The notes under the pieces were generated by a model. It was given only the letters and a program-made list of their open reading frames with translations, was not told the DNA's origin and did not search any database. Of a DNA stretch of 34,771 bases, positions 9,347 through 16,447 are shown piece by piece. The stretch's first letter is position 1; the number at the start of each line of letters is the position of its first letter. The translations under genes and the position numbers were made by a program. Source of the stretch: Candidatus Kapaibacterium sp. (lineage in GTDB: Bacteria > Bacteroidota > Ignavibacteria > Kapaibacteriales > Kapaibacteriaceae); contig JAURGP010000021.1 of assembly GCA_030833725.1 (NCBI GenBank), positions 1 through 34,771 of the forward strand, in the 5' to 3' direction.

Positions 9347-11248
9347 ATGAAACACGCCCCACACTTTCGACATCTCCTGCTTCTGCTCGTACTGGGTATC
9401 GGAGCAAGCGTCGCTACCACTGCCCAGCACGGCTACCAAGCAACCATCGACACGCGGTCCCTCGACGCCGATCGACTGCTGGTGACGGTGGAGCTTCCAC
9501 CAATCCAGACCGACACGGCGGTGTTCGTGTTTCCCATTACGGTTCCCGGCACCTACGAGACGCACCTGTGGTGGCGCTTGGTGTCGGATCTGCAAGCTTT
9601 CGACGCGTCTGGAAGCCCCCTACCTGTTACGAGGTCGGCAGATTCGCAGTTTGTGCTGCTGAAGGCTCGCCAGACCCGTCGCATCACCTACCGCCTCGAT
9701 GATTCATTCGACGACACCGACGATCGTGTGTCGATCTTCAATCCCGCTGGTACCAGCTTCCAAGGCGACAGCATGTTCGTGTTCAATCACGGTGGAATGC
9801 TTGGCTACGTGGAAGGCTACCAGCGACTTCCCTACTCCGTAGCGGTATCCCATCCTGCGGCGTTGTACCTCTCCACCGCGCTGGAGGTGGTGTCGCGCAC
9901 CGAGAGCACGCAGTACGTGACGTCCACCTACCAGGCGCCGACGTTTGATGCCATCGTAGATGGTCCTGCCATCCTGTGTCGGCCGGATACGGCTTCCTTC
10001 AGTGTAGCCGGTGTAGATGTGCAGGTAGCTCTGATGCACGGACGATCTGCGCTGGTTGCACCTGCGTATGCAAAGGCGTTGGAAGCTGTCACAGCGGCAA
10101 TCGGCAGATTCCTTCCACGGATGCCGGTAGATCGGTATGCCTTCCTGATGTACCTCTGGGATGGCGACACAACAGAGGTCAAGGCTGCAGGAATGGGGCA
10201 AGGGGCTCTGGAGCATAGTTACTCATCGTTCTACTTCTGGCGCTATGGTAGCAAGCCCTTCGGTCTGGATGGCATTGCGGCCCACGAGTTCCTCCACATC
10301 CTGGTTCCGCTGAACGTTCACAGCAGGGAAATCGAGGAGTTTAATTTTCGGTCACCGGCGATGTCGGGTCACCTCTGGCTCTACGAGGGAGTTACAGAGT
10401 ACTTCGCCGATCAGGCACTCTTGCGTGGCGGCAAGCGGAAAGAGGCCTCGCACATTCGTACGATCGAGAGTCATGCTGCCAGCGTGCGTCAGCTGCCAGA
10501 CACGTTTAGTCTGTACGACTTCTCGCGTGATGTGCTCAGCGACCAGAATCAAGAACTGTATCCGTTGATCTACCAGGTTGGTCCGCTCAACGCCCTACTC
10601 ATGGACATCCTGCTGCGCGAATCCACGTCAGGCCGGATGGGGATGCTGGAACTGGTCTACGCTCTGATGGATCGGTACGGACCGAGCAAGCCGTTTAACG
10701 ATGAGGATCTGTTTGGTGTGATCACCGAATTGTCGTCGCCAGCCGTAGGTGAATATTGTCGGCGCTACATCGCTGGGCGTGAAGCGTTTCCCATGGCAGA
10801 CTACCTGCCACGCATAGGCCTCCAGTACCAGGACAGTGTTCCTACAACGGAGTTGTCGTATGGCATCCGATTTAACTGGCGAGCCATGCGTGAGGAATCA
10901 GTTCCTGTGAGCCCTACTGGTAGCAACCCTCTCAAACTCGAGCGTGGTGATGCACTCGTTGCAATCAACGGAACGCCCTTGGGTGACGTTGATCGTGGTG
11001 TGTTTCGAGAGATTCTCAATCCAGAGGATCGTGAGGCAAGCCTGACCCTTACGGTGCTGCGCGATGGTGCATCGGTTGATCTGCAAGGTAGCCCGGTGGA
11101 CATGACCATCTACAAGCGCCACGTCGTAACCGACATGAAGGAGCTCACCTATGAGCAACGCCGATTGCGTAACCTGGTGTTCTATGGCAACGAGGACGGT
11201 AGGAAAGCCCCTTCCTCGACGACACCTACCTCTGATACCAATCGTTGA
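9347..11248 (+). CDS. Secreted M61-family metallopeptidase with PDZ domain
   Basis: Predicted exported zinc peptidase of the M61 (glycyl aminopeptidase-like) family. A signal peptide (hydrophobic LLLLLVLGIGA, then ATTAQ near residue 27) begins the protein. A beta-rich N-terminal region follows. The catalytic domain has the zinc motif HEFLH at 313-317 and the downstream ligand in LWLYEGVTEYFAD (E347). A PDZ-like domain at about 500-600 contains GDALVAINGTPL. At 633 aa the length is normal for the family. It is the only plus-strand gene in this part. Its last 23 bases overlap the convergent methyltransferase gene. Substrate and cell location (periplasm or surface) are not evident. The stop is preceded by a Ser/Thr-rich tail. 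Confidence 0.88.
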   Translation: MKHAPHFRHLLLLLVLGIGASVATTAQHGYQATIDTRSLDADRLLVTVELPPIQTDTAVFVFPITVPGTYETHLWWRLVSDLQAFDASGSPLPVTRSADSQFVLLKARQTRRITYRLDDSFDDTDDRVSIFNPAGTSFQGDSMFVFNHGGMLGYVEGYQRLPYSVAVSHPAALYLSTALEVVSRTESTQYVTSTYQAPTFDAIVDGPAILCRPDTASFSVAGVDVQVALMHGRSALVAPAYAKALEAVTAAIGRFLPRMPVDRYAFLMYLWDGDTTEVKAAGMGQGALEHSYSSFYFWRYGSKPFGLDGIAAHEFLHILVPLNVHSREIEEFNFRSPAMSGHLWLYEGVTEYFADQALLRGGKRKEASHIRTIESHAASVRQLPDTFSLYDFSRDVLSDQNQELYPLIYQVGPLNALLMDILLRESTSGRMGMLELVYALMDRYGPSKPFNDEDLFGVITELSSPAVGEYCRRYIAGREAFPMADYLPRIGLQYQDSVPTTELSYGIRFNWRAMREESVPVSPTGSNPLKLERGDALVAINGTPLGDVDRGVFREILNPEDREASLTLTVLRDGASVDLQGSPVDMTIYKRHVVTDMKELTYEQRRLRNLVFYGNEDGRKAPSSTTPTSDTNR

Positions 11249-11825
11249 GGCGTTCAGCGAAGTCTTCTTCTGACAGAGCTGAGTGGTGATACAATCCGGC
11301 GCGCTGTCGCTGTCGAAGAGCCTCGTAGAGCGACACAGCGCAGGCGACGGAGATGTTCAGCGACTGGACAACACCCATCTGAGGGATCACAAAGTTCCCG
11401 TCGGCAAGGGCACGGGCTTCGTCGCTCACACCGGAATGTTCATTACCAAACACGAGTGCAACCGGCTGTGTAAGGTCCACATCGTACAAGGACACCGCAT
11501 CACTGCTCATGTGCGTCGTGTATATCCGGAAGCCTCGGCGGCGTAGCTGGGAGAAGCACTCATCGACGCTATCGTGAAGATGGAGATCCACCCACTTTCT
11601 GGCACTGCCAGAACTCTTCCGACCGAGTTCCGGGAATACCTGAAAGCCGGTGTAGATGCCATGTGCCTCTAACACGCCGGTGGCATCACAGGATCTTAGA
11701 ACTGCCGACACGTTGTGCGGGTCGTGCACATTCTCAAAGACCACGGTCAAGGATGGCTGCCGACGCTCCAACACAGAACGGAGTTTTGCAGCACGTTCTG
11801 GTGTGATGGATGTAGGATGAGGCAT
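11226..11825 (-). CDS. SpoU/TrmH-family RNA 2'-O-methyltransferase
   Basis: SPOUT-class enzyme that transfers methyl from SAM to a ribose 2'-OH, most likely in tRNA (TrmH, Gm18). All three trefoil-knot motifs are visible: HDPHNVSAVLRSCDATGV (motif 1, with the catalytic Arg), VALVFGNEHSGVS (motif 2) and IPQMGVVQSLNISVACAVSL (motif 3). It has 199 aa from the ATG at 11825; a TTG at 11840 is possible but less likely. A short C-terminal extension resembles that of TrmH, but rRNA-specific relatives share these motifs, so I leave the symbol blank. It lies 24 bases after nuoD and probably shares its transcript. It overlaps the convergent peptidase gene by 23 bases. Confidence 0.87.
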   Translation of the reverse strand: MPHPTSITPERAAKLRSVLERRQPSLTVVFENVHDPHNVSAVLRSCDATGVLEAHGIYTGFQVFPELGRKSSGSARKWVDLHLHDSVDECFSQLRRRGFRIYTTHMSSDAVSLYDVDLTQPVALVFGNEHSGVSDEARALADGNFVIPQMGVVQSLNISVACAVSLYEALRQRQRAGLYHHSALSEEDFAERLNDWYQR

Positions 11826-11849
11826 GAGGCGAGTGGGCAACCGACCGAC

Positions 11850-13142
11850 TTATTTGTCGGCCTCTCCCATCACAGGATCGATGGAACCGATGATGGCCAC
11901 GACGTCCGACACCATTGAGCCTTCGGCCATAAACTTCAACGCCTGAAGATTCGACGACGACGGTGAGCGCAATTTCAACTTCCACGGATGACCGGTGCCG
12001 TCACTCACGATAAAGAAGCCCAGTTCTCCCTTCGGAGCCTCGATGGCGGTGTAGGTCTCGCCGGCAGGAATCTGCTGACCAAAGTTGACCAACATGAAGT
12101 CGTTGATCAGCTCTTCCATCTTGGTATAGATCTCCTTCTTGCGAGGCATCACGTTCTTTGGATCCTGGTCGTTCAACACGGGTGTGCGCGGTGTAGACTC
12201 CAGAACGTCGAGGCACTGATGACAGATCTTCATTGATTCCCAGATTTCTTCGGCCCGGCAACGGAATCGAGCGTAGCAATCGCCGTCGTTCTTAGTGATG
12301 ACATCAAACTCGACCTTGTCGTAGAACATGTACGGCTCATCACGACGCAGGTCGCGAGCAATACCCGATCCACGCAATGTTGGGCCCGACAATCCTAGGG
12401 CAATAGCCTTGTCGGCTGGCATGTAACCAACTCCAGCCATGCGATCGATAAAAATGCGGTTGCGCGCTACTAGGCCGTCGAACTCACGCAGGCGCTCAGG
12501 CATCTGGTTCAGCCACGAGCGGATGTCGCGCATCACGTCGGCAGGGATGTCGTTGGCCACTCCACCGATGCGTGCAAACGATGTCGTAAACCGTGCTCCG
12601 CAGATACGTTCAAAGAGATCGTACTGCTTCTCGCGTTCGGTGAATGTCCAGAGGAAGAGCGTGAGTGCGCCTACGTCCATCGCCGTTGCACCCATCGCCA
12701 AGAGGTGCGATGAGATCCGCGCCATCTCTGCTACCAACATGCGAACCCAGATGGCACGATCTGGAACGCTGATGTTGCCAGCCTTCTCGATTGCCATGCA
12801 GATACCAACGTTATTCGACATCGGTGCGATGTAGTCCAAGCGGTCGGTGTGCGGGATGAACTCGTGGTAGGTGCTGTTTTCGGCCAACTTCTCAAAGCCG
12901 CGATGTAGGTAACCCAACTCCGGAACACACTTCACCACCGTTTCGCCGTCGAGGCGCAGGAGAACACGCAGTACACCGTGCGTTGCAGGATGCTGCGGCC
13001 CCATGTTGAGAACCATGTCGTTCTCGAGGGGATCTTCAAACATGGCCACGGTATCCTTGTCCATGACCTCGCGGAGGATCTTGGCCTGACGAAGCTTCTC
13101 GACGCGCTCGATCGTACTGGTGTTGGTAACGGGCAGACTCAT
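11850..13142 (-). CDS. nuoD: NADH-quinone oxidoreductase subunit D (49-kDa subunit), solitary
   Basis: Subunit of complex I that forms much of the quinone-binding cavity at the base of the peripheral arm. It has 430 residues from the ATG at 13142, preceded by ACGAGGAA as ribosome-binding site; an upstream in-frame extension to 13193 lacks support. Family hallmarks are MGPQHPATHGVLR, PELGYLHRGFEKL, LDYIAPMSNN and the C-terminal SIDPVMGEADK. The His of HPATHG and the Tyr of LDYIAP, which contact the quinone headgroup in Thermus Nqo4 (His38, Tyr87), are both kept, so the protein looks functional. No other nuo gene occurs in the window. It has its own promoter at 13191 and follows two tRNA genes and a terminator. 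Confidence 0.95.
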   Translation of the reverse strand: MSLPVTNTSTIERVEKLRQAKILREVMDKDTVAMFEDPLENDMVLNMGPQHPATHGVLRVLLRLDGETVVKCVPELGYLHRGFEKLAENSTYHEFIPHTDRLDYIAPMSNNVGICMAIEKAGNISVPDRAIWVRMLVAEMARISSHLLAMGATAMDVGALTLFLWTFTEREKQYDLFERICGARFTTSFARIGGVANDIPADVMRDIRSWLNQMPERLREFDGLVARNRIFIDRMAGVGYMPADKAIALGLSGPTLRGSGIARDLRRDEPYMFYDKVEFDVITKNDGDCYARFRCRAEEIWESMKICHQCLDVLESTPRTPVLNDQDPKNVMPRKKEIYTKMEELINDFMLVNFGQQIPAGETYTAIEAPKGELGFFIVSDGTGHPWKLKLRSPSSSNLQALKFMAEGSMVSDVVAIIGSIDPVMGEADK

Positions 13143-13190
13143 TGTTGTGGTTCCTCGTAAAAGCCGGTCAGTGTTGGGAGCAACTCGCCA

Positions 13191-13198
13191 CAAATATA
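13191..13198 (-). promoter_or_regulatory. -7 box for nuoD
   Basis: On the minus strand this reads TATATTTG, an exact TAnnTTTG match. It lies about 50 bases upstream of the nuoD ATG and just after the tRNA terminator hairpin, so nuoD and the methyltransferase gene can be transcribed independently of the tRNAs. No convincing -33 element is seen. Confidence 0.6.
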
Positions 13199-13209
13199 CC
13201 CGGCAAACG

Positions 13210-13264
13210 AGAAACGGCGTGTCACCGTTCCGGAGGGTTTCCGAAGAAGTGACACGCCGTTTCT
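13210..13264 (-). terminator. Strong hairpin after the tRNA-Ser/tRNA-Leu genes
   Basis: The 16-base arms AGAAACGGCGTGTCAC (13210-13225) and GTGACACGCCGTTTCT (13249-13264) are perfectly complementary and enclose a 23-base loop that can pair further. The hairpin starts 21 bases after the mature end of tRNA-Leu. Transcription of the tRNAs would end with a short U-rich tract inside the descending arm. Because the stem is symmetric it could also act on plus-strand transcripts, but no gene calls for that. Confidence 0.75.
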
Positions 13265-13285
13265 ACCGTTATCGGTGATGATCCG

Positions 13286-13369
13286 TGGGCGAGGTGGGAC
13301 TTGAACCCACACGTCCTTGCGAACACGGGCTTCTGAGACCCGCCTGTCTGCCAATTTCAGCACTCGCCC
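13286..13369 (-). tRNA. tRNA-Leu (anticodon CAG)
   Basis: Class II tRNA of 84 bases. The acceptor arm GGGCGAG pairs with CTCGCCC, with discriminator A. The D arm contains AAATTGGCAGAC, typical of tRNA-Leu. The anticodon loop CTCAGAA gives CAG (codon CUG). The variable arm GTTC-GCAA-GGAC is followed by a normal T arm (GTGGG TTCAAGT CCCAC). The 3' CCA is not encoded (CGG follows). It is separated from tRNA-Ser by only 8 bases. Confidence 0.95.
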
Positions 13370-13377
13370 AACTGCTG

Positions 13378-13464
13378 CGGAGAGGGAGGGATTCGAACCC
13401 TCGAAAGGATTGCTCCTTTAACGGTTTTCGAGACCGCCCGATTCAACCACTCTCGCACCTCTCC
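13378..13464 (-). tRNA. tRNA-Ser (anticodon CGA)
   Basis: Class II tRNA of 87 bases. The acceptor GGAGAGG pairs with CCTCTCC, with discriminator G as expected for serine. The anticodon loop CTCGAAA gives CGA (codon UCG). The long variable arm AAAGGA-GCAA-TCCTTT pairs perfectly. The T arm is GAGGG TTCGAAT CCCTC. CCA is not encoded. It is transcribed first, then tRNA-Leu. Confidence 0.95.
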
Positions 13465-13488
13465 AGGCCGCAGCGTCTTGTGGGGTGA

Positions 13489-13496
13489 CAAAGATA
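13489..13496 (-). promoter_or_regulatory. -7 box for the tRNA-Ser/tRNA-Leu unit
   Basis: Minus-strand TATCTTTG matches TAnnTTTG exactly, 25 bases upstream of the mature 5' end of tRNA-Ser. It lies between the end of rsgA and the tRNA. No clear -33 TTG at the expected spacing. Confidence 0.6.
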
Positions 13497-13537
13497 GCAA
13501 TGCCCAGAAAAGTTAGGACATGAAAAGTTCGTCTTGA

Positions 13538-14620
13538 TCAGCGTCGCAGATCATGGTCCTGTTGGACTTCGTCCAGGAGCAGGAGGTAGGAGAGGTACCG
13601 CTCGGGATCAATCTTTCCCTCTTCGACGGCTTGAATCACGGCACAGCCAGGTTCATGGTGATGCGAGCACGGCTGGTACCTGCAGTGTTCAGCGTAGGGT
13701 GTGAACTCAGAGAAGTAGTAGGGCAACTCCTGGGCGTCCAGTTCCCATACCGCAAACTCTCTTAAACCAGGTGTGTCCACGAGCTGGCCCCCGTCAGGTA
13801 GCGCAATCACCATCGCCGCCGTTGTGGTGTGACGTCCCTTCTGATACATCGAGGAGATAGCGCCAACGCGCAGTCGCGCGTCCGTGAGGGTGTTGATCAC
13901 GCTGGACTTCCCTACACCGGACGGTCCACTGAGTAACGTTGAACACCCGTGGAGGATCTTGCGCAGTGCGTCGAGGCCCTCCCCTGTGGAGGCTGATACG
14001 AACACGACTGGCAGGTCCAGGTCATCCCAGTACGCTGCAAGGTCTTCGATGAGTTCGGCACGCTCGGTAGCCGGAACGAGATCGATCTTGTTGACCACGA
14101 TGATTGGTTCCAGATCTCCCTTGTCGGCGGCGATGAGATACCGGTCGATAAGGCGCTTGTTGTACACTGGTTCTCGGGCCGCCACCACGATCGCCAGTTG
14201 ATCGACGTTGGCTACCACCACCTGTTCACGTCGGGCACGTCCAGCCGCTCGCCGGGACAGTAGCGTCCGCCGTTCTTCCCGCTTGACGATCACTCCGACG
14301 GGATCTCCGAACTCTGTCATCTCTTCTTGGGGCACGATCCACACCACATCGCCTACGGTAACGATGGTATCCGTCTCCGGGCTATCCACCGTACCAGACA
14401 CCGTACAGATCACCGCTTCGGCTCCTCCTGCAGGAGTCACCACCCAGTATGGACCGGCCGAGGTCACCACAACGCCCTGTAAGGCGTTTTCTGGCAACGC
14501 CTTACCTGCCTTCAGGCGAGTACGAACCTTGTCGGACCTCCGCCGTACCTGCCGCGACTTGGCGCGGAAGGACGCCTCGAGATCCCTACCCTGGTGGTGG
14601 CCCCGCGTGGGACGTGCCAT
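13538..14620 (-). CDS. rsgA: Ribosome small subunit-dependent GTPase RsgA
   Basis: Circularly permuted GTPase that checks late maturation of the 30S subunit. An N-terminal OB domain (about residues 45-120) is followed by the permuted G motifs: NKIDLV (G4), SASTGEG (G5), then GPSGVGKSS (G1) and DTPG (G3). The C-terminal zinc knuckle reads CRYQPCSHHHEPGC. The open frame extends to 14764, but the ATG at 14620 gives a normal 360-aa protein beginning with a basic Arg-rich stretch (ARPTRGHHQGR), as in many RsgA proteins. It is divergent from recJ with a 90-base spacer. Fully recognisable family member. Confidence 0.95.
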   Translation of the reverse strand: MARPTRGHHQGRDLEASFRAKSRQVRRRSDKVRTRLKAGKALPENALQGVVVTSAGPYWVVTPAGGAEAVICTVSGTVDSPETDTIVTVGDVVWIVPQEEMTEFGDPVGVIVKREERRTLLSRRAAGRARREQVVVANVDQLAIVVAAREPVYNKRLIDRYLIAADKGDLEPIIVVNKIDLVPATERAELIEDLAAYWDDLDLPVVFVSASTGEGLDALRKILHGCSTLLSGPSGVGKSSVINTLTDARLRVGAISSMYQKGRHTTTAAMVIALPDGGQLVDTPGLREFAVWELDAQELPYYFSEFTPYAEHCRYQPCSHHHEPGCAVIQAVEEGKIDPERYLSYLLLLDEVQQDHDLRR

Positions 14621-14651
14621 GTGAATGTCTTGACAGGAGTGTGGATAAATG

Positions 14652-14682
14652 TTGACAGTTTGAGGGAACCGTCGTAACTTTG
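14652..14682 (+). promoter_or_regulatory. Promoter for recJ (-33 TTG, -7 TAACTTTG)
   Basis: TTG at 14652-14654 and TAACTTTG at 14675-14682 are separated by 20 bases, a good match to the Bacteroidota consensus. The predicted start (near 14688) would give a short leader containing AGGA five bases before the recJ TTG start at 14711. Confidence 0.7.
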
Positions 14683-14710
14683 CCCAGATTTTCAAATTAG
14701 CAGGATTCCT

Positions 14711-16417
14711 TTGAACTACCGGTGGAATTTCCGGGAAAGTATCGATGAAGACGCCGTACAACACCTAGTCCATGATGAACACCTTCCAGGCCCGATTGCT
14801 CGGGTGCTGGTAGGTCGGGGCATCGACACTGTCGATGCTGTGAGAACTTTTTTCGCACCAGACCTGGAGAAGTTGCATTCTCCGTGGCTCATGGACGGTA
14901 TGGTGAAGGCTGTGGATCGCATCGAGCAGGCGCTGCGCGATGGTGAAGCAGTCTGGATCCATGGCGATTACGACGTTGACGGTACCACCAGCACGGCGAT
15001 GATGTTGCACTTCTTGCGCAGCATCGGGATCAGTGCCGATTACCACATCCCCAACCGCATGGACGAGGGCTTTGGCTTCATGCCGCTGTCCGTGGATCAT
15101 GCCATGGAGTTTGGGGCCAAGGTGATCATCACGGTAGACGTAGGCATTACGGCTGTTAAGGCCGTTGACTATGCCGCCCAACGTGGAATTGACACCATCA
15201 TCTGCGACCATCATCAGGCCGCCGAAGACCTTCCTGCTGCGCATGCCATTCTTGATCCGATCAAACCTGGCTGTACCTATCCGTTCAAGGAGCTCGCAGC
15301 GTGCGGCGTAGCCTTTAAACTGATCTCTGCCGTCTGTGAGCGCCTCGGTAGACCCGAGCAAGCGTACCAGTATCTCGACTTCGTGGCTATCGCATCGGCC
15401 GCCGACATTGCTCCCCTCACCGACGAGAATCGTGTGATGAGCACCTACGGCCTGAAACTGATCAACGAGCACCCACGTCCAGGCCTCAAGGGCCTGGTAG
15501 ACTGTGCTGGATTGACGATCGGCAACATCACCAATGCGAGTGTGATCTTTGGCCTCGCTCCTCGTATCAATGCTGCAGGTCGTCTCGGCGACCCTCGACG
15601 AGCCGTTGAGATGATGATCCAGACCGATGAGTTGTTTGCCTTCCGCATTGCCCAGGAGCTGGAGCACGACAACCGCAAGCGACGGGCGATCGACGAACAT
15701 ACCTTCGACGAAGCCATGCAGCAGGCAGAGCAGCTCATGGCTGGTGGCCCGATACACTCACTGGTTCTCCATGGCACAGCCTGGCATGCCGGCGTGATTG
15801 GCATTGTTGCCTCCCGCCTCGTGGAACGGTTCCACCTCCCCACCGTGATGCTAACATCTGTCGATGGCGTAGCGAAGGGATCGGCACGATCCATCAAGAA
15901 CTTCGACATCCATGCTGCTCTTAAAGACAGTGAAGAGCTCCTCATAGAGTATGGAGGCCATAAGCACGCCGCCGGCCTGTCGCTGCGCGTAGAACACATT
16001 CCAGAGCTGCGTCGCCGTATCGAGAGGATTGCGGCTGAGCAACTCTCGGACGATGAGCTTACGCCCGATATCCAGATCGACACCGAGTTACAGCTCACGG
16101 AACTCTCCCCCACCTTTCTGCAATACCTCGTGCGCTTCGCCCCCTACGGGTATCGCAACCATCGTCCCATCTTTTTCACGAGGAACGTGGTGTCGGCTAA
16201 TGGTGTGAAGATTGTGGGCAACAACCATCTGAAGTTCCGCGCACTGCAGAATAACTTCGCCATCGATGCCATCGGGTTCAACCTCGGTCACAAAATCGAT
16301 GTATGTACACACGGCAAATCATTTGCCATGGTCTACACCATTGAAGAGAGTACGTTCAATGGCACGTCGATGCCTCAAGTGCGCATCAAGGACCTGCGCC
16401 CGGATTCACTCGCATAG
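14711..16417 (+). CDS. recJ: Single-stranded-DNA-specific exonuclease RecJ
   Basis: 5'-3' single-strand exonuclease of the DHH superfamily, acting in recombination and mismatch repair. Residues near 85-91 read DYDVDGT (motif I); DVGITA and the DHH motif (DHHQA, near 166) supply further metal ligands. The DHHA1 half contains APRINAAGRLGDP and the glycine-rich GGHKHAAG. It has 568 aa, normal length. The start codon is TTG, supported by AGGA five bases upstream and by the promoter just before it. The nuclease-helicase gene follows after 30 bases, so the two DNA-processing genes are probably co-transcribed. Confidence 0.96.
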   Translation: MNYRWNFRESIDEDAVQHLVHDEHLPGPIARVLVGRGIDTVDAVRTFFAPDLEKLHSPWLMDGMVKAVDRIEQALRDGEAVWIHGDYDVDGTTSTAMMLHFLRSIGISADYHIPNRMDEGFGFMPLSVDHAMEFGAKVIITVDVGITAVKAVDYAAQRGIDTIICDHHQAAEDLPAAHAILDPIKPGCTYPFKELAACGVAFKLISAVCERLGRPEQAYQYLDFVAIASAADIAPLTDENRVMSTYGLKLINEHPRPGLKGLVDCAGLTIGNITNASVIFGLAPRINAAGRLGDPRRAVEMMIQTDELFAFRIAQELEHDNRKRRAIDEHTFDEAMQQAEQLMAGGPIHSLVLHGTAWHAGVIGIVASRLVERFHLPTVMLTSVDGVAKGSARSIKNFDIHAALKDSEELLIEYGGHKHAAGLSLRVEHIPELRRRIERIAAEQLSDDELTPDIQIDTELQLTELSPTFLQYLVRFAPYGYRNHRPIFFTRNVVSANGVKIVGNNHLKFRALQNNFAIDAIGFNLGHKIDVCTHGKSFAMVYTIEESTFNGTSMPQVRIKDLRPDSLA

Positions 16418-16447
16418 TCGTGTTTGATTTCTTGTGGTTGATCTCTT

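Noticed and set aside
13143-13193. 17-residue extension of nuoD
   Set aside because: The added residues do not resemble NuoD, and a good ribosome-binding site precedes the ATG at 13142.
13378-13464. Integration (att) site at the tRNA genes
   Set aside because: No integrase, no repeated tRNA 3' end nearby and no foreign-looking DNA next to them.
13285-13488. Plus-strand ORF over the tRNA genes
   Set aside because: The interval is fully explained by two class II tRNA genes on the minus strand; the peptide is the typical false ORF of tRNA-Ser/Leu.
14621-14764. N-terminal extension of rsgA
   Set aside because: It overlaps the recJ promoter and start on the other strand, and RsgA has normal length from 14620.
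14765-15757. Long minus-strand ORF (330 codons) inside recJ
   Set aside because: It is a His/Gly-rich shadow of a conserved gene, without upstream signals.
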